64,000 bases of DNA from Dehalococcoidia bacterium (GCA_009841045.1 VXMO01000057.1:21897-85896); one strand, 5' to 3'; shown: positions 1 through 8,392, counted from the first letter of the stretch. Program-made: numbers and translations. The notes: generated from the sequence alone by a model not told the origin.

Positions 1-1497
1 CACCGTGGCCCCGTCCACCACCGACTGCGGGATCGTGTATGAGTCGATCAGTGACCCGAAGCGGCGCATCGTGCTGCGCCTGAAACCCTTATCGATCGGC
101 GTACCCGTGAAGCCGATCAGCACGGCGTTGGGCAAGGCGCCAGACAAACGTCCTCCAAGGATGCCGTACTGCGTCCGGTGCGCCTCATCAACCATGACAA
201 CCACGTCCTCAGAGGCGTTGAGGACATCCAGCCTTCCGCCGGGCGCTTCCAACGCCTCTTCAAACTTCTGGATGGTGGTCATGATCGTGCGACCCGTCCC
301 CGATGTGAGCAGCCTGCGCAGGTCACGTGTTGAGTCAGCCTGCTCCGGCGCGGGGAAACCGCAGTTCCTGAACGTCTCGGTAATCTGACGGTCAAGCTGC
401 CGCCTATCCGTCACGATGACGATGGTCGGGTTCCTCAGGCGCGGCTCGCGGCGGAGCTTCGTCGCAAGCCACAGCATCGACAGCGACTTGCCGGAGCCCT
501 GTGTGTGCCAGACCACGCCGCCGCGTTCCTCCGGCTTGTCGTTCTTGAGCATCCGCTCCACTGCCGCGCCAACGGCCCGATACTGCTGGTAACGCGGCAG
601 CTTCTTGACCAGCCGACCGTGCTCCTGTTCAAACGCCACGTAGTCGCGCAGCACATCAAGCAGCGTGGACGGTGACAGCAGTCCGATGATCAACTGCGCC
701 TGCCCCATCGGCTCGACACCAAAGCGGTCACGAGTTTCCTGCTCCGAAAACGGCAGGATAGACTTCCACTGGAAATATGCGTTGAGGGGCGCGCCCACGC
801 CCGCGTACACGGCCGCCGCGCCGCAGTGCGCCACACACATCAGGTTGTAGTAGAAGAGTTCCGGCGCCCCTGTGCCGTGCCATTTCGGTTCCGCCTCCTG
901 GTAGCGGCGCAGCTGCTCCACGCCCTTCTCCATCCATGGCTGCGGATCAAACGGGGACATGGTCACACCCATGGCCATGAGCGACGGGGCCTTTGCCTCC
1001 ATGACGACGAGGGGGATGCCGTTCACGAACAGCACGAGATCCGGCTTGATGACGCGCGTGTCGTCCTCGTCAGGGGCGCGGTCATTGCCGCGGCGGACGC
1101 GGAACTGCGTCGTGACGACGTATTCGTTCAAGCCGTCCACCGGGTGGTCGAAATCGAAAAAGCGGACGATGCGCGTGTCTCGCCCGGACGAGCCGTCGAC
1201 GGTCAGCGGCATCCCGTGGGTCAGGTACTCATGGACGCGCCGGTTACGGGCCAGCCCTGTCTCGTTGACGTGTTCAAGGTCAAAGATGACGCGATCCGCC
1301 TGCGCCTCTGTCATCCACTGGTTGAGGCGGAGCAGGGCAGCGCGGAGCCGATCCTTAAGTAGAACCCCACGCTCGTTGTTGCGCTCTTTTGCGAGTGTCT
1401 CTCGCTCTACGTACTCCCAGCCAAGCTTCTCCAGCAACTCCCGAGCCGGCAATTCGGCGGCGTTGTATTCATTCAGCTTGGCAGGGAGGGTGGTCAT
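1..1497 (-). CDS. hsdR: Type I restriction enzyme R subunit (partial, runs off left edge)
   Basis: Motor and nuclease subunit of a type I restriction complex, which translocates DNA and cleaves unmodified sites. The frame is open from ATG at 1497 to base 1, giving 499 codons without a stop, so only the N-terminal half is present. The N-terminal nuclease domain has the PD-(D/E)xK core (KPDLVLFVNG, then MEAKAP). It is followed by helicase motifs: Walker A (HTQGSGKS), DEAH box (VDEAHRTQYG) and GFTGTP. The start overlaps the stop of the upstream gene as ATGA, which indicates translational coupling at the end of the hsd operon. Full-length HsdR is about 1000 residues, so roughly half lies outside the window. 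The family call is secure. Confidence 0.95.
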   Translation of the reverse strand, partial: MTTLPAKLNEYNAAELPARELLEKLGWEYVERETLAKERNNERGVLLKDRLRAALLRLNQWMTEAQADRVIFDLEHVNETGLARNRRVHEYLTHGMPLTVDGSSGRDTRIVRFFDFDHPVDGLNEYVVTTQFRVRRGNDRAPDEDDTRVIKPDLVLFVNGIPLVVMEAKAPSLMAMGVTMSPFDPQPWMEKGVEQLRRYQEAEPKWHGTGAPELFYYNLMCVAHCGAAAVYAGVGAPLNAYFQWKSILPFSEQETRDRFGVEPMGQAQLIIGLLSPSTLLDVLRDYVAFEQEHGRLVKKLPRYQQYRAVGAAVERMLKNDKPEERGGVVWHTQGSGKSLSMLWLATKLRREPRLRNPTIVIVTDRRQLDRQITETFRNCGFPAPEQADSTRDLRRLLTSGTGRTIMTTIQKFEEALEAPGGRLDVLNASEDVVVMVDEAHRTQYGILGGRLSGALPNAVLIGFTGTPIDKGFRRSTMRRFGSLIDSYTIPQSVVDGATV

Positions 1498-2411
1498 GGC
1501 GTGTCTTCAAAGAGCGGCTCTTGAATTGCGGGCTGTTGGTGTTCCAAGACACGGATAACGTTGCGCCTTGTGGATACTTGACCGTTGCGCTGAGTGTATT
1601 CACTCTGGACTACCCGACAGATCAAGATATCTCCTTTGCCGAAGCGCTCCTCTCCGCCCATGACGCGGTCCAAGAATTCCTCGTCACGGATGTAATAGGA
1701 ATCAGTATGCTTGCCGTCACTGAATCGCCAGCGGGCGTTCCGGTTTGCTAGATTGACGGCAACAACACTCAGGCTCTGGACTGGAAGTTCCATTTCCCGG
1801 TCCCCGTCCGCTCCGGTGTCACCATATTCGAATGCATCAATGTCGTTTCCATTCATGGAGAAGATGTCGTCCGGACCATCTCTGATCACTAGATTGTTGT
1901 TCGCGTTGCCGCGAAGCGGCGCGAAAACGCCAGCAGCAGACATCCGGACATCCCGGTCCATGGCTAAGTCGAAGATTCGCAATGGTATGGTTGCCCTCTT
2001 ATAGTCTGCGGTCTCTTCTATGATGATGGAGTCACCCTGCCGTTCGGTGTTGCTTGCCATACGCCCACGTAGCGCGGCAATCAGGCCCAAGACGCCCAAA
2101 GTGCCCCGTACTCCGAAAATCACTGCCCTAAGTGCGTCGGCCGTTAGGCGAATATCCGCTATGAGTGGCGCGGCGGCAATGTGAACACTGAGTTCGGAAA
2201 GAAACTCAAAAGACCCCGGCGGTTGCGAGCGTATCCGCAGCATCGGTGGGGCCTCAGGGTCGTTGGTTAGCGCATTGCATCGGACGACTAGACTCTGTAG
2301 CGCCCTTAGAGCGTCAGCCAATTCCAGCGCGCCGATTGAACCGTCTTCGAAACTCTCGCCCCGATATGACATGGTCCATGTGGATTGACTGATTCCATAC
2401 TGCGCTGTCAT
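1494..2411 (-). CDS. Uncharacterised protein inside the hsd operon
   Basis: A 305-residue protein I do not recognise. The N-terminal third contains a helical stretch with ALELADAL, then a hydrophobic segment near residues 90-115 (GVRGTLGVLGLIAAL) that could be a membrane helix or buried helix. The C-terminal part is beta-rich and polar with many Asp and Asn. It lies between the membrane/zinc protein and hsdR, and its TGA overlaps the hsdR ATG by 4 nt, so it is expressed with the restriction subunit. The start is supported by an AGGTG Shine-Dalgarno about 5 nt upstream. It may be a regulator or accessory of the type I system; the function is unknown. Confidence 0.75.
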   Translation of the reverse strand: MTAQYGISQSTWTMSYRGESFEDGSIGALELADALRALQSLVVRCNALTNDPEAPPMLRIRSQPPGSFEFLSELSVHIAAAPLIADIRLTADALRAVIFGVRGTLGVLGLIAALRGRMASNTERQGDSIIIEETADYKRATIPLRIFDLAMDRDVRMSAAGVFAPLRGNANNNLVIRDGPDDIFSMNGNDIDAFEYGDTGADGDREMELPVQSLSVVAVNLANRNARWRFSDGKHTDSYYIRDEEFLDRVMGGEERFGKGDILICRVVQSEYTQRNGQVSTRRNVIRVLEHQQPAIQEPLFEDTP

Positions 2412-2476
2412 AACACCTGCCCTTCAATTGCCGCCACCGCTTGATAGTGTCGAACACCCTGTCACAAGACTCCCAC

Positions 2477-2857
2477 CTATACAACCCCGGCCTTACGTGC
2501 AAGTTTCTGGAACTCCTCTTGTTGTTTTATGAGAGCCTCAACTTCTTTCATGCCCCTAGGTTTTTGGGGAAGGATCAGCCCGCCTGGAAACACTGTGCGA
2601 CATTGCGTACAAAACCAGTCCGTCGTTCCATATGTTGTTACGTACAGAGGCTGGATTTTAACGTCACCCTTCCCGTCATTGTCAGCCAGAGTCACCAAGT
2701 AATGAGGACACGCATTCATGAGGCGCACCTGCATCTTCTTGTCTTTACGTTCCTGCCACTTATTGAGGTCAAAGGTTGCGATAAATCTGAATGCGACAAG
2801 ACCGATCAGTACTACCCCGACGGCCCCGACAACATACAACAGGCCGCTCAAGTCCAC
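2477..2857 (-). CDS. Small membrane protein with zinc-ribbon-like cysteines
   Basis: A 126-residue protein starting at GTG 2857, with GGGAGA upstream. An N-terminal transmembrane helix (about residues 5-28, LLYVVGAVGVVLIGLVAF) is followed by a basic stretch (NKWQERKDKK). A soluble domain then carries CPH and CTQC spaced about 30 residues apart, suggesting a metal-binding ribbon. The C-terminus is helical and charged. It starts 12 nt after hsdS stops and precedes the 305-aa gene, so it belongs to the same transcript. I know no type I restriction component of this shape. Membrane anchoring of a restriction accessory is inferred only from the helix. Confidence 0.65.
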   Translation of the reverse strand: MDLSGLLYVVGAVGVVLIGLVAFRFIATFDLNKWQERKDKKMQVRLMNACPHYLVTLADNDGKGDVKIQPLYVTTYGTTDWFCTQCRTVFPGGLILPQKPRGMKEVEALIKQQEEFQKLARKAGVV

Positions 2858-2869
2858 TGTTCTCTCTCC

Positions 2870-4138
2870 CTACTTCCCGCGCACCCGCACTGTGCCCGTC
2901 AGCAACGCCTCCGCCGCTGACGCCTTGAGCGATCGTAGCGTATCCGCCTGCGCCTTACTCTGGGCTATCGACGCTTCCACCCCGTCAAGTGCCTCCGCAA
3001 TCTCTTCCTGCTCCGGAAGGGGTGGCAGGGCGACTCTAAGCGATCGGAGAAACTCCAAACTGAGATTCCTGAGCCCAGTCGATCCAGAAGTCGATTCTGT
3101 TATGGCCCGCTGAGGTCGCCATGAACTCAGAGAAAGGTCTAGGTACTTTGTGGCGACGCCTTTGAAGGGCTTGATGCCGATAAGGAAGGAGGCCATGACA
3201 TGACCAACCACCTCATTGTTGGCAAGGTACAGATTACCTACACGGTCGGGGTTTCCGTTTGATCCGACCATAATCAGGTGATTGTCGCTAATCTGGTGCC
3301 GTTCAAGCTCTTGTGATGAGACCCCCTTGATATGAAGAACGTCGTCCATCTTGAAGCCATCACGCTGTACGTTTCCTATGCGAACTACTGGAGTAGAGCC
3401 CTCTTCAGCAGCGGGCAACTCTTGGTCACGGGACCAACTCAGGCCGCGGTTTATGGTCGCCACCTCCCCCAGCTGTGCCGCCTCCCAACTGGCGGGGATT
3501 GTGCCGAGGACGGGGACATCGCGGTACTCGGAGTGTCGGCCGGGGACGCCGCGAGTCAGCAGCTCATGGAGCAGGGCATCGTGCAGCCGCTCCGTCGCGG
3601 CGATGATGGCCTCAGACCGCTCAATCGCCTCATCGATGGTGTCCAACACCGTGGCAATCCCACGCTGCTCCTCCAACGGCGGGAGAGGGATGGGCAGCGA
3701 GCGTAGAACGTCACTCCCTATAGCCGAGAAAGTGCTGCCCTGAGTAAGCCGATCCAGCTCATACTTGGCATGGTTGACGATGTGCCAACCAAAGGGCGTC
3801 TGAGAGTCGTTGAATCTGACTGCTGCCAGCCCGCGGCCAATAGCCAGCTCGCATTCCGCGCGGTTGGTTGCTCCTACGGGTGCGCGAACACTAAGTAACG
3901 TGTCTCCTGGCTCGGCAATTTTCAGTGGAGTTGCACACCACTTCACCGCAGTTGGAGATCTGGCACCAAATTCTGCATTGCCCTGGATAAAGGGCAGCCC
4001 GGGTTCTTCTTCTAACTCACCATCCCAATCTGATACGGTTGACCCAGGAGGCGATTGACCCATGATTATCTTGGCCACGTCCCCCAACGCCACCATGTGC
4101 CAGCCATCGGGGAGAGGGGTCTTTGGGTCAGTGGTCAT
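2870..4138 (-). CDS. hsdS: Type I restriction-modification specificity subunit
   Basis: A 422-residue HsdS that directs HsdM and HsdR to a bipartite DNA target. It has the usual duplicated layout: TRD1 (about 10-150), a conserved spacer helix opening with LPPLEEQRGIA, TRD2 (about 215-360) and a second spacer helix opening with LPPLPEQEEIA. The internal symmetry and length match complete two-TRD S subunits. It is separated from hsdM by four small genes, unlike the compact hsdMS order. The start at 4138 lies 10 nt after the small membrane protein stops. Confidence 0.93.
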   Translation of the reverse strand: MTTDPKTPLPDGWHMVALGDVAKIIMGQSPPGSTVSDWDGELEEEPGLPFIQGNAEFGARSPTAVKWCATPLKIAEPGDTLLSVRAPVGATNRAECELAIGRGLAAVRFNDSQTPFGWHIVNHAKYELDRLTQGSTFSAIGSDVLRSLPIPLPPLEEQRGIATVLDTIDEAIERSEAIIAATERLHDALLHELLTRGVPGRHSEYRDVPVLGTIPASWEAAQLGEVATINRGLSWSRDQELPAAEEGSTPVVRIGNVQRDGFKMDDVLHIKGVSSQELERHQISDNHLIMVGSNGNPDRVGNLYLANNEVVGHVMASFLIGIKPFKGVATKYLDLSLSSWRPQRAITESTSGSTGLRNLSLEFLRSLRVALPPLPEQEEIAEALDGVEASIAQSKAQADTLRSLKASAAEALLTGTVRVRGK

Positions 4139-4148
4139 GATTGAGAAC

Positions 4149-4310
4149 CTAAGAATTGCCCTTCACGGCCACCACAAGCACTACCGCGCCAACGATTGCC
4201 ATGGCGACGCCGAACCCAAACATAACCCAGGTGAATGGTTCGTTCGCACCCAATGCGGCAAATACCAGCCCCAAAAGGAAGAGACCAAGCCCAACTACAA
4301 TGCCTGCCAT
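4149..4310 (-). CDS. Tiny two-helix membrane protein
   Basis: A 53-residue reading frame starting at ATG 4310, with a GGAGG Shine-Dalgarno 7 nt upstream. It is almost entirely two hydrophobic helices: one near residues 3-21 (VVGLGLFLLGLVFAALG) and one near 28-49 (WVMFGFGVAMAIVGAVV), joined by a short polar turn (ANEPFT), with a KGNS tail. It ends 10 nt before hsdS. The strong ribosome-binding site and operon placement argue for a real gene. Function unknown. Small membrane proteins near defence genes can be effectors or anchors, but nothing here shows that. Confidence 0.6.
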   Translation of the reverse strand: MAGIVVGLGLFLLGLVFAALGANEPFTWVMFGFGVAMAIVGAVVLVVAVKGNS

Positions 4311-4485
4311 CTATGCGCCTCCATCTGGTGAGATTGTGCCGCCTGAATGGTTTGCGGGATTGGGAGAATCAGTGGCGGAATCATGAAGTTGAGTTGAAGG
4401 GAGGGTAGTCGGGAAGATGTTATTACAGGCGGACGGTGGGAGCTTAGGAAACCCTGCTAGGAATCTCTACACCTCGCCCAGAAGA

Positions 4486-4851
4486 TTATCCCTCTGTGGC
4501 CTTGCTGTGGGAGCGCTCATACGCTGTAAGCGCATCCAGAGTCAGCGGGCGCCCGGCTTTCTTGGCCTCAAGCCACTGGCTGAACGATTTGGCGTTCTCG
4601 CCGGATTTTCTGCCCGCTAGCAGGCCAACAATGCTGATGTCTTCGTCCAGGTCAGGCCAATGGATGCCTTGCCCGGCGCCATTCAAGCGCCAATTGTGGC
4701 GCTCCTCTTGGGTGGCGTGCGTCAACCTGGGGTACCAGGCGAGGGGAACGGAGATTGTACGTCCGTCATTCAACTCCGCCGTCAACTCAGCCTCAGTGAC
4801 AACAACGTTCGTTGCGTTTATGGAAGCGGCCTCAACTGCCAAATCTGTCAT
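4486..4851 (-). CDS. DUF2442 domain protein
   Basis: A 121-residue protein with the DUF2442 signature: a GRTISVPLAWYPRL strand, then a NWRLNGAGQGIHWPDLDEDI motif, then a C-terminal extension. The family commonly lies next to DUF4160 in bacterial genomes, and the pair is often annotated as toxin-antitoxin-like, although the activity is not firmly established. Here its start lies inside the 3' end of the DUF4160 gene (20 nt overlap), with GGGAGA as ribosome-binding site. The pair sits inside the type I restriction operon between hsdM and hsdS. About 175 nt without a recognised gene follow before the small membrane protein. Confidence 0.85.
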   Translation of the reverse strand: MTDLAVEAASINATNVVVTEAELTAELNDGRTISVPLAWYPRLTHATQEERHNWRLNGAGQGIHWPDLDEDISIVGLLAGRKSGENAKSFSQWLEAKKAGRPLTLDALTAYERSHSKATEG

Positions 4852-5068
4852 GCCATTCTCCCAAGAAGTCTTCGACCCTTTGCTCTATGATACGCCTGAT
4901 CCGGTTCACCTCTACAGGCCGGAAGCCGCCGGCCGACTGGAGGCTGATGGGACTCAGCCAGAACTTGGCTTCGAGGTTGTCCCGTTCGACGTGGACGTGA
5001 GGCGGCTCCTGCCAATCGGAGACATAGAAGTGGAAACGGTACGGCCCTTCCCGATGGATTGTCGGCAT
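4832..5068 (-). CDS. DUF4160 domain protein
   Basis: A 78-residue protein matching the DUF4160 pattern: MPTIHREGPYRFHFYVSDW, then EPPHVHVERD, and a helical C-terminus (RRIIEQRVEDFLGEWHDRF). The EPPHVHV histidines are the family hallmark. It starts 11 nt after hsdM stops and overlaps the following DUF2442 gene, forming the usual two-gene pair. Whether the pair is a toxin-antitoxin unit or a small regulatory module is not known. Its insertion into a restriction operon suggests association with the defence locus. Confidence 0.85.
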   Translation of the reverse strand: MPTIHREGPYRFHFYVSDWQEPPHVHVERDNLEAKFWLSPISLQSAGGFRPVEVNRIRRIIEQRVEDFLGEWHDRFGS

Positions 5069-5079
5069 CGCCGGACGCC

Positions 5080-6609
5080 CTACCGCTTGTAGCCGAGTTC
5101 GGCCAACAGTCCGTCCATTTTGGCGACGGCCTCATCGCGCTTCTTCTCAGCTTCGGCCAATTCCGATAACGCGTCCTCCACGCTCATCACCTCTATCGGC
5201 TCCGTCGTGTCCACGTAGCGGCTAATGTTCAGGTTGAAGTCGTTGGACTCGATCTCCTGCATGTCCGCGACGTGCGCAAATCGATCCATGTCCTCAAATG
5301 CGGCGTACGCCTCGGCAATCTTCCGGATGTGCTCCTCGTCCAGGTGGTTCTGCGCCTTGCCCTGACGGAAATAGCCTTCCTGCGCGGCATCGATGAAGAG
5401 AACCTTGTCCCGGCGCTCCGCGGGCTTGTTCCTGTTCAGCACGCAGATGGCGACGGGGATGCTGGCACCAAAGAAGAGGTTGGGCGCGAGTCCGATGATG
5501 GCCTCAAACAGGTCCGCCTCGATGATGCCCTTGCGAATCTTGCCCTCCGCGCCACCCCGGAACAGGACGCCGTGTGGCATGACGACACCGACCATACCCT
5601 CGCCATTGGTGACGGACAGCATGTGCAGGAGGAAGGCGAGATCACCCCGCGTGCGCGGCGGCGTCGCTCCGTATCGGTCAAAGCGATGATGGGAATCGGT
5701 CGGAGCGAATTCGTGGCCCCAGTTCTTGAGGCTGAACGGCGGATTGGCGATAACGCGGTCATAGCCAAGCAGCCGCCCGGAATCGTCCACCAGTCGCGGC
5801 TCCGTGATCACGTCACCGGGCTCAAGGCGAGCGGAGCGGAGGCCATGTAACAGCAGGTTAAGCTTGCCGATGGCCAGCGTGCCTAGGTTCTTTTCCTGCC
5901 CGTGCAGGACGAGGTTGGCGCTGTTGCCGCCGTGCCTGTTCACATAGTCCGCGGCGTATATCAGCATCCCGCCGGATCCGGCCGTTGGATCGCAGATGCG
6001 CATGGCCTCCTGCGGCTTGAGCAGTTCGACGATGAGCTGAACCACGGAGCGCGGCGTGTAGAACTCGCCGCCCTTCTTGCCGGCATCGTCGGCGAACTGG
6101 TAGATCAGGTATTCATACGCATCACCAAGAACGTTCCCGATGCCGCTGGTATCGCCGCTGACATTGGCATCACGCAGGTCAAGATCGGAGAAATGGGCAA
6201 GCAGGCTTCGTATGATGCCCTCTCGGTTGGCCGGGCTGCCCAGCTTGGACTCATCGTTCCAGTTGGTATTGCCGATCACACCGTCAAGACGGGGCGCGTT
6301 CGCCTCTTCGATCTCTTGGCTGGCGGTGTTGAGCTTCTCGCCTTGGTTCATGCCCCCTGCCGAGAGGGCAGGCCATCGGGCTGATTCCGGCACAAAGAAC
6401 TCATGCTCGGTGGGATCAGTGAGAGCCACGTCACGCGGAACACCGGACGCAATGGCGCTTTCAACTTCCTCATTGAAGCGGTCAGACAACCTCTTAAGGA
6501 AGAGGATGGAGAAGATGTAGTTCTTGTAGTCGGCGGCGTCGATTTGGCCGCGGAGAATGTCGGCAGCCTGCCACAACTTGGACTCGAGTTCCTGTCTGGT
6601 CAGCGGCAT
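5080..6609 (-). CDS. hsdM: Type I restriction-modification methyltransferase subunit
   Basis: N6-adenine DNA methyltransferase that protects host sites and forms the core of the type I complex. The 509-residue length is typical. It has the N-terminal helical domain (ESKLWQAADILRG), a GEFYTPRSVVQLIVELL segment, SAM-binding motif I (DPTAGSGGML) and catalytic motif IV (NPPFSLKNW). The C-terminus (about 470-509) is a charged helix likely to contact HsdS. The start abuts the stop of the upstream single-TRD S-like gene (6610-6612), implying coupled translation. Confidence 0.96.
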   Translation of the reverse strand: MPLTRQELESKLWQAADILRGQIDAADYKNYIFSILFLKRLSDRFNEEVESAIASGVPRDVALTDPTEHEFFVPESARWPALSAGGMNQGEKLNTASQEIEEANAPRLDGVIGNTNWNDESKLGSPANREGIIRSLLAHFSDLDLRDANVSGDTSGIGNVLGDAYEYLIYQFADDAGKKGGEFYTPRSVVQLIVELLKPQEAMRICDPTAGSGGMLIYAADYVNRHGGNSANLVLHGQEKNLGTLAIGKLNLLLHGLRSARLEPGDVITEPRLVDDSGRLLGYDRVIANPPFSLKNWGHEFAPTDSHHRFDRYGATPPRTRGDLAFLLHMLSVTNGEGMVGVVMPHGVLFRGGAEGKIRKGIIEADLFEAIIGLAPNLFFGASIPVAICVLNRNKPAERRDKVLFIDAAQEGYFRQGKAQNHLDEEHIRKIAEAYAAFEDMDRFAHVADMQEIESNDFNLNISRYVDTTEPIEVMSVEDALSELAEAEKKRDEAVAKMDGLLAELGYKR

Positions 6610-7227
6610 TCAGATTCTCCTTATTCCGCCCGCTTCGTTCCTGCGGCGAATGTTCTCGATGAGTGAGTCGCGTACCGCTTCGCGCCGGATGCGGACGGCG
6701 TGCATGGCCTTAGTGTAAGCGTCCTCAGACGCCTCGACGAGACTGGCAATGCCGTCGAGCTCTCGCGGAGAGGGCACCGGAATCTCGATTTCTGCCACGC
6801 TACGGGCGGAGAGGGACGTGGTAGTGGAATTGACTGTCATGCGGCGAGAAAGTTGCTCACGGCCCTGCCCGGATGTGAGGAAGAACCAGATCCAATGACC
6901 CATGCCATGCCCGGGGTCTCTGGGGCGTATGACAAGCAGGGTGATGCCCGCCACCGTGCGCGTCACATCGGGGCGGACTAGCGCGACCTTGATTATACCG
7001 GTGCGGGCGGTGATGATGACGTCATATGGTCGCAAGACGTGCCTGTCTAGGAGGAGGCGTGACGAGACGCTGACTTTTCGAAGTCCATCCGTCTCGAGCC
7101 AGCCATCATCCTGGATGTCACCGCTTTCGGCCATGGTGACGGCCCACGACTCCGAATAGGACGAGGGCTCGGGACGCGCGCGCGCCAAACCCTGATAAGT
7201 ATCGGCGATTGAACCCAACATCATCAT
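6610..7227 (-). CDS. Half-size type I specificity-like protein (single TRD)
   Basis: A 205-residue protein with one target-recognition-like domain followed by one spacer helix (IPVPSPRELDGIASLV, then a long charged helix), so it is about half an HsdS. Half-S proteins can dimerise to a functional S, or may give an alternative specificity; that is family knowledge and untested here. It is the first gene of the hsd operon and abuts hsdM directly. Three consecutive ATG codons open the frame without a clear Shine-Dalgarno. An AT-rich stretch (TAATGTATTTAT) just upstream on the minus strand could be a -10 region, so the message may be nearly leaderless. The operon also has a full two-TRD hsdS, so two S-type proteins share one M and one R. 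Confidence 0.8.
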   Translation of the reverse strand: MMMLGSIADTYQGLARARPEPSSYSESWAVTMAESGDIQDDGWLETDGLRKVSVSSRLLLDRHVLRPYDVIITARTGIIKVALVRPDVTRTVAGITLLVIRPRDPGHGMGHWIWFFLTSGQGREQLSRRMTVNSTTTSLSARSVAEIEIPVPSPRELDGIASLVEASEDAYTKAMHAVRIRREAVRDSLIENIRRRNEAGGIRRI

Positions 7228-7278
7228 ATAAATACATTAGCCGCATTTTTTACAGAACGCAACACGGCCAATTGAGAT

Positions 7279-7307
7279 TTGACACTTACGTCTTTGATCG
7301 GTAGGAT
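7279..7307 (+). promoter_or_regulatory. Sigma70-type promoter for the CD-NTase cassette
   Basis: A perfect -35 (TTGACA, 7279-7284), a 17-nt spacer and the -10 hexamer TAGGAT (7302-7307). It points at the CD-NTase start 48 nt downstream. It lies in the 127-nt gap between the divergent hsd operon and the nucleotidyltransferase cassette. A GGAGG ribosome-binding site precedes the ATG at 7355. Confidence 0.6.
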
Positions 7308-7354
7308 CAGGTCACGGGCGCGCGGGGGAGAGCAGGAGTGAATAGGAGGATCAG

Positions 7355-8392
7355 ATGCAAAACACTGCTTCATGCCTGAACGACGTTCACAGACAGTTGG
7401 CGCCATCTAATGAGACGCTGGCCGCCGCACGAGCACGGCGAGACGAAGTACTTGCTGCGGCCCGCGAATACGGTGGCGTATTGCGGACGTACATTTCAGG
7501 ATCGATCGCGCACAAGACCGCGAATCACGACACTGATGCGGACTGTGGAATCGTTCTGGATCGCCGCTCGTATCCAGCCCTGGGGCCAGATGGTGATGGT
7601 GAAGGGCCGGGTCAGGTTGTAGAGGAGGTTAGGCGGCTGGTGCGTGGCGATCTGAAGGAGGGTCACCCGGGAATAGCATTCCGAGTCACCAAGCGGGCCA
7701 TTCAGATCAAGTTCAATGAACCTCTGCCCGACGGGTCGGATCCTTCCGTTGACCTTATCGTTGCCTTGACTAGGAAGGGCGAAGGCCTATGGATTCCCAA
7801 TACCGAGATGGATCGCTGGGACGCATCTCATCCCGAATATCACACAGAAATCCTGACTGCTGACCCCGCTGAGCTTCGGCGAACGAGGGCGAAGATCATA
7901 CGGCTGGCAAAGGGTTGGAACTCTCAGTTCACGAAGCCCGGCCTATGCAGCTTCAACATTGAGGCGCTAGCGCTGGCCTGCATTACTGAGGAACACGGGG
8001 TTCCCGATGGACTCGCCGAACTGTTTCGGTTTGCGGCGAGCGAACTGAAGAATCACTTGACTCCTGATCCGGCCGACGTCTCAGGGCCCATCAAGCTGCT
8101 TCACGACAGGGACATCGTGGTCGGTCGCCTCGAACGTGCTGCCTCACTTATGGAGGAGGCGCTGGAAAACGACGCCGACAGGAACAAGGTGGAAGAGGCC
8201 ATCGGACAGCTCTACCCGAACTACGCCGAGGACTGGTCTGCAACAGACCGCAAGTCGCTCCTGGCGGCAGCACTGCGTGCAGACATGTCGCCCTTTGGCA
8301 TATCAGTCGGGCCGGCGATCTTGACGCCTCAGACGACGACTCCCTCAAAGTCTACGAGGTCATACGGCAGTGAGCCCTCGGCGGAGGTATAG
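7355..8392 (+). CDS. CD-NTase-like nucleotidyltransferase (CBASS signal synthase)
   Basis: A 345-residue protein with the DNA polymerase beta-type nucleotidyltransferase core of cGAS/DncV-like enzymes. It has GS at residues 49-50 in ISGSIAHKT, metal-binding Asp61 and Asp63 in DTDADC, and a third Asp at 133 in SVDLIVAL. A helical second domain follows (KIIRLAKGWNSQF, SFNIEALALACI), typical of the OAS-like C-terminal lobe. Such enzymes make cyclic oligonucleotides on phage infection to activate an effector. It starts at ATG 7355 after GGAGG and overlaps the E2-like gene by 23 nt. The last residues are a disordered Ser/Thr/Pro-rich tail ending in Val rather than the Gly expected for a conjugated type II synthase. 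The nucleotide product cannot be read from sequence. Confidence 0.88.
   Translation: MQNTASCLNDVHRQLAPSNETLAAARARRDEVLAAAREYGGVLRTYISGSIAHKTANHDTDADCGIVLDRRSYPALGPDGDGEGPGQVVEEVRRLVRGDLKEGHPGIAFRVTKRAIQIKFNEPLPDGSDPSVDLIVALTRKGEGLWIPNTEMDRWDASHPEYHTEILTADPAELRRTRAKIIRLAKGWNSQFTKPGLCSFNIEALALACITEEHGVPDGLAELFRFAASELKNHLTPDPADVSGPIKLLHDRDIVVGRLERAASLMEEALENDADRNKVEEAIGQLYPNYAEDWSATDRKSLLAAALRADMSPFGISVGPAILTPQTTTPSKSTRSYGSEPSAEV

Noticed and set aside
5-1362. Plus-strand frames across the first 1.4 kb
   Set aside because: The minus strand here is an unbroken HsdR frame with helicase and nuclease motifs; plus-strand frames are its shadows.
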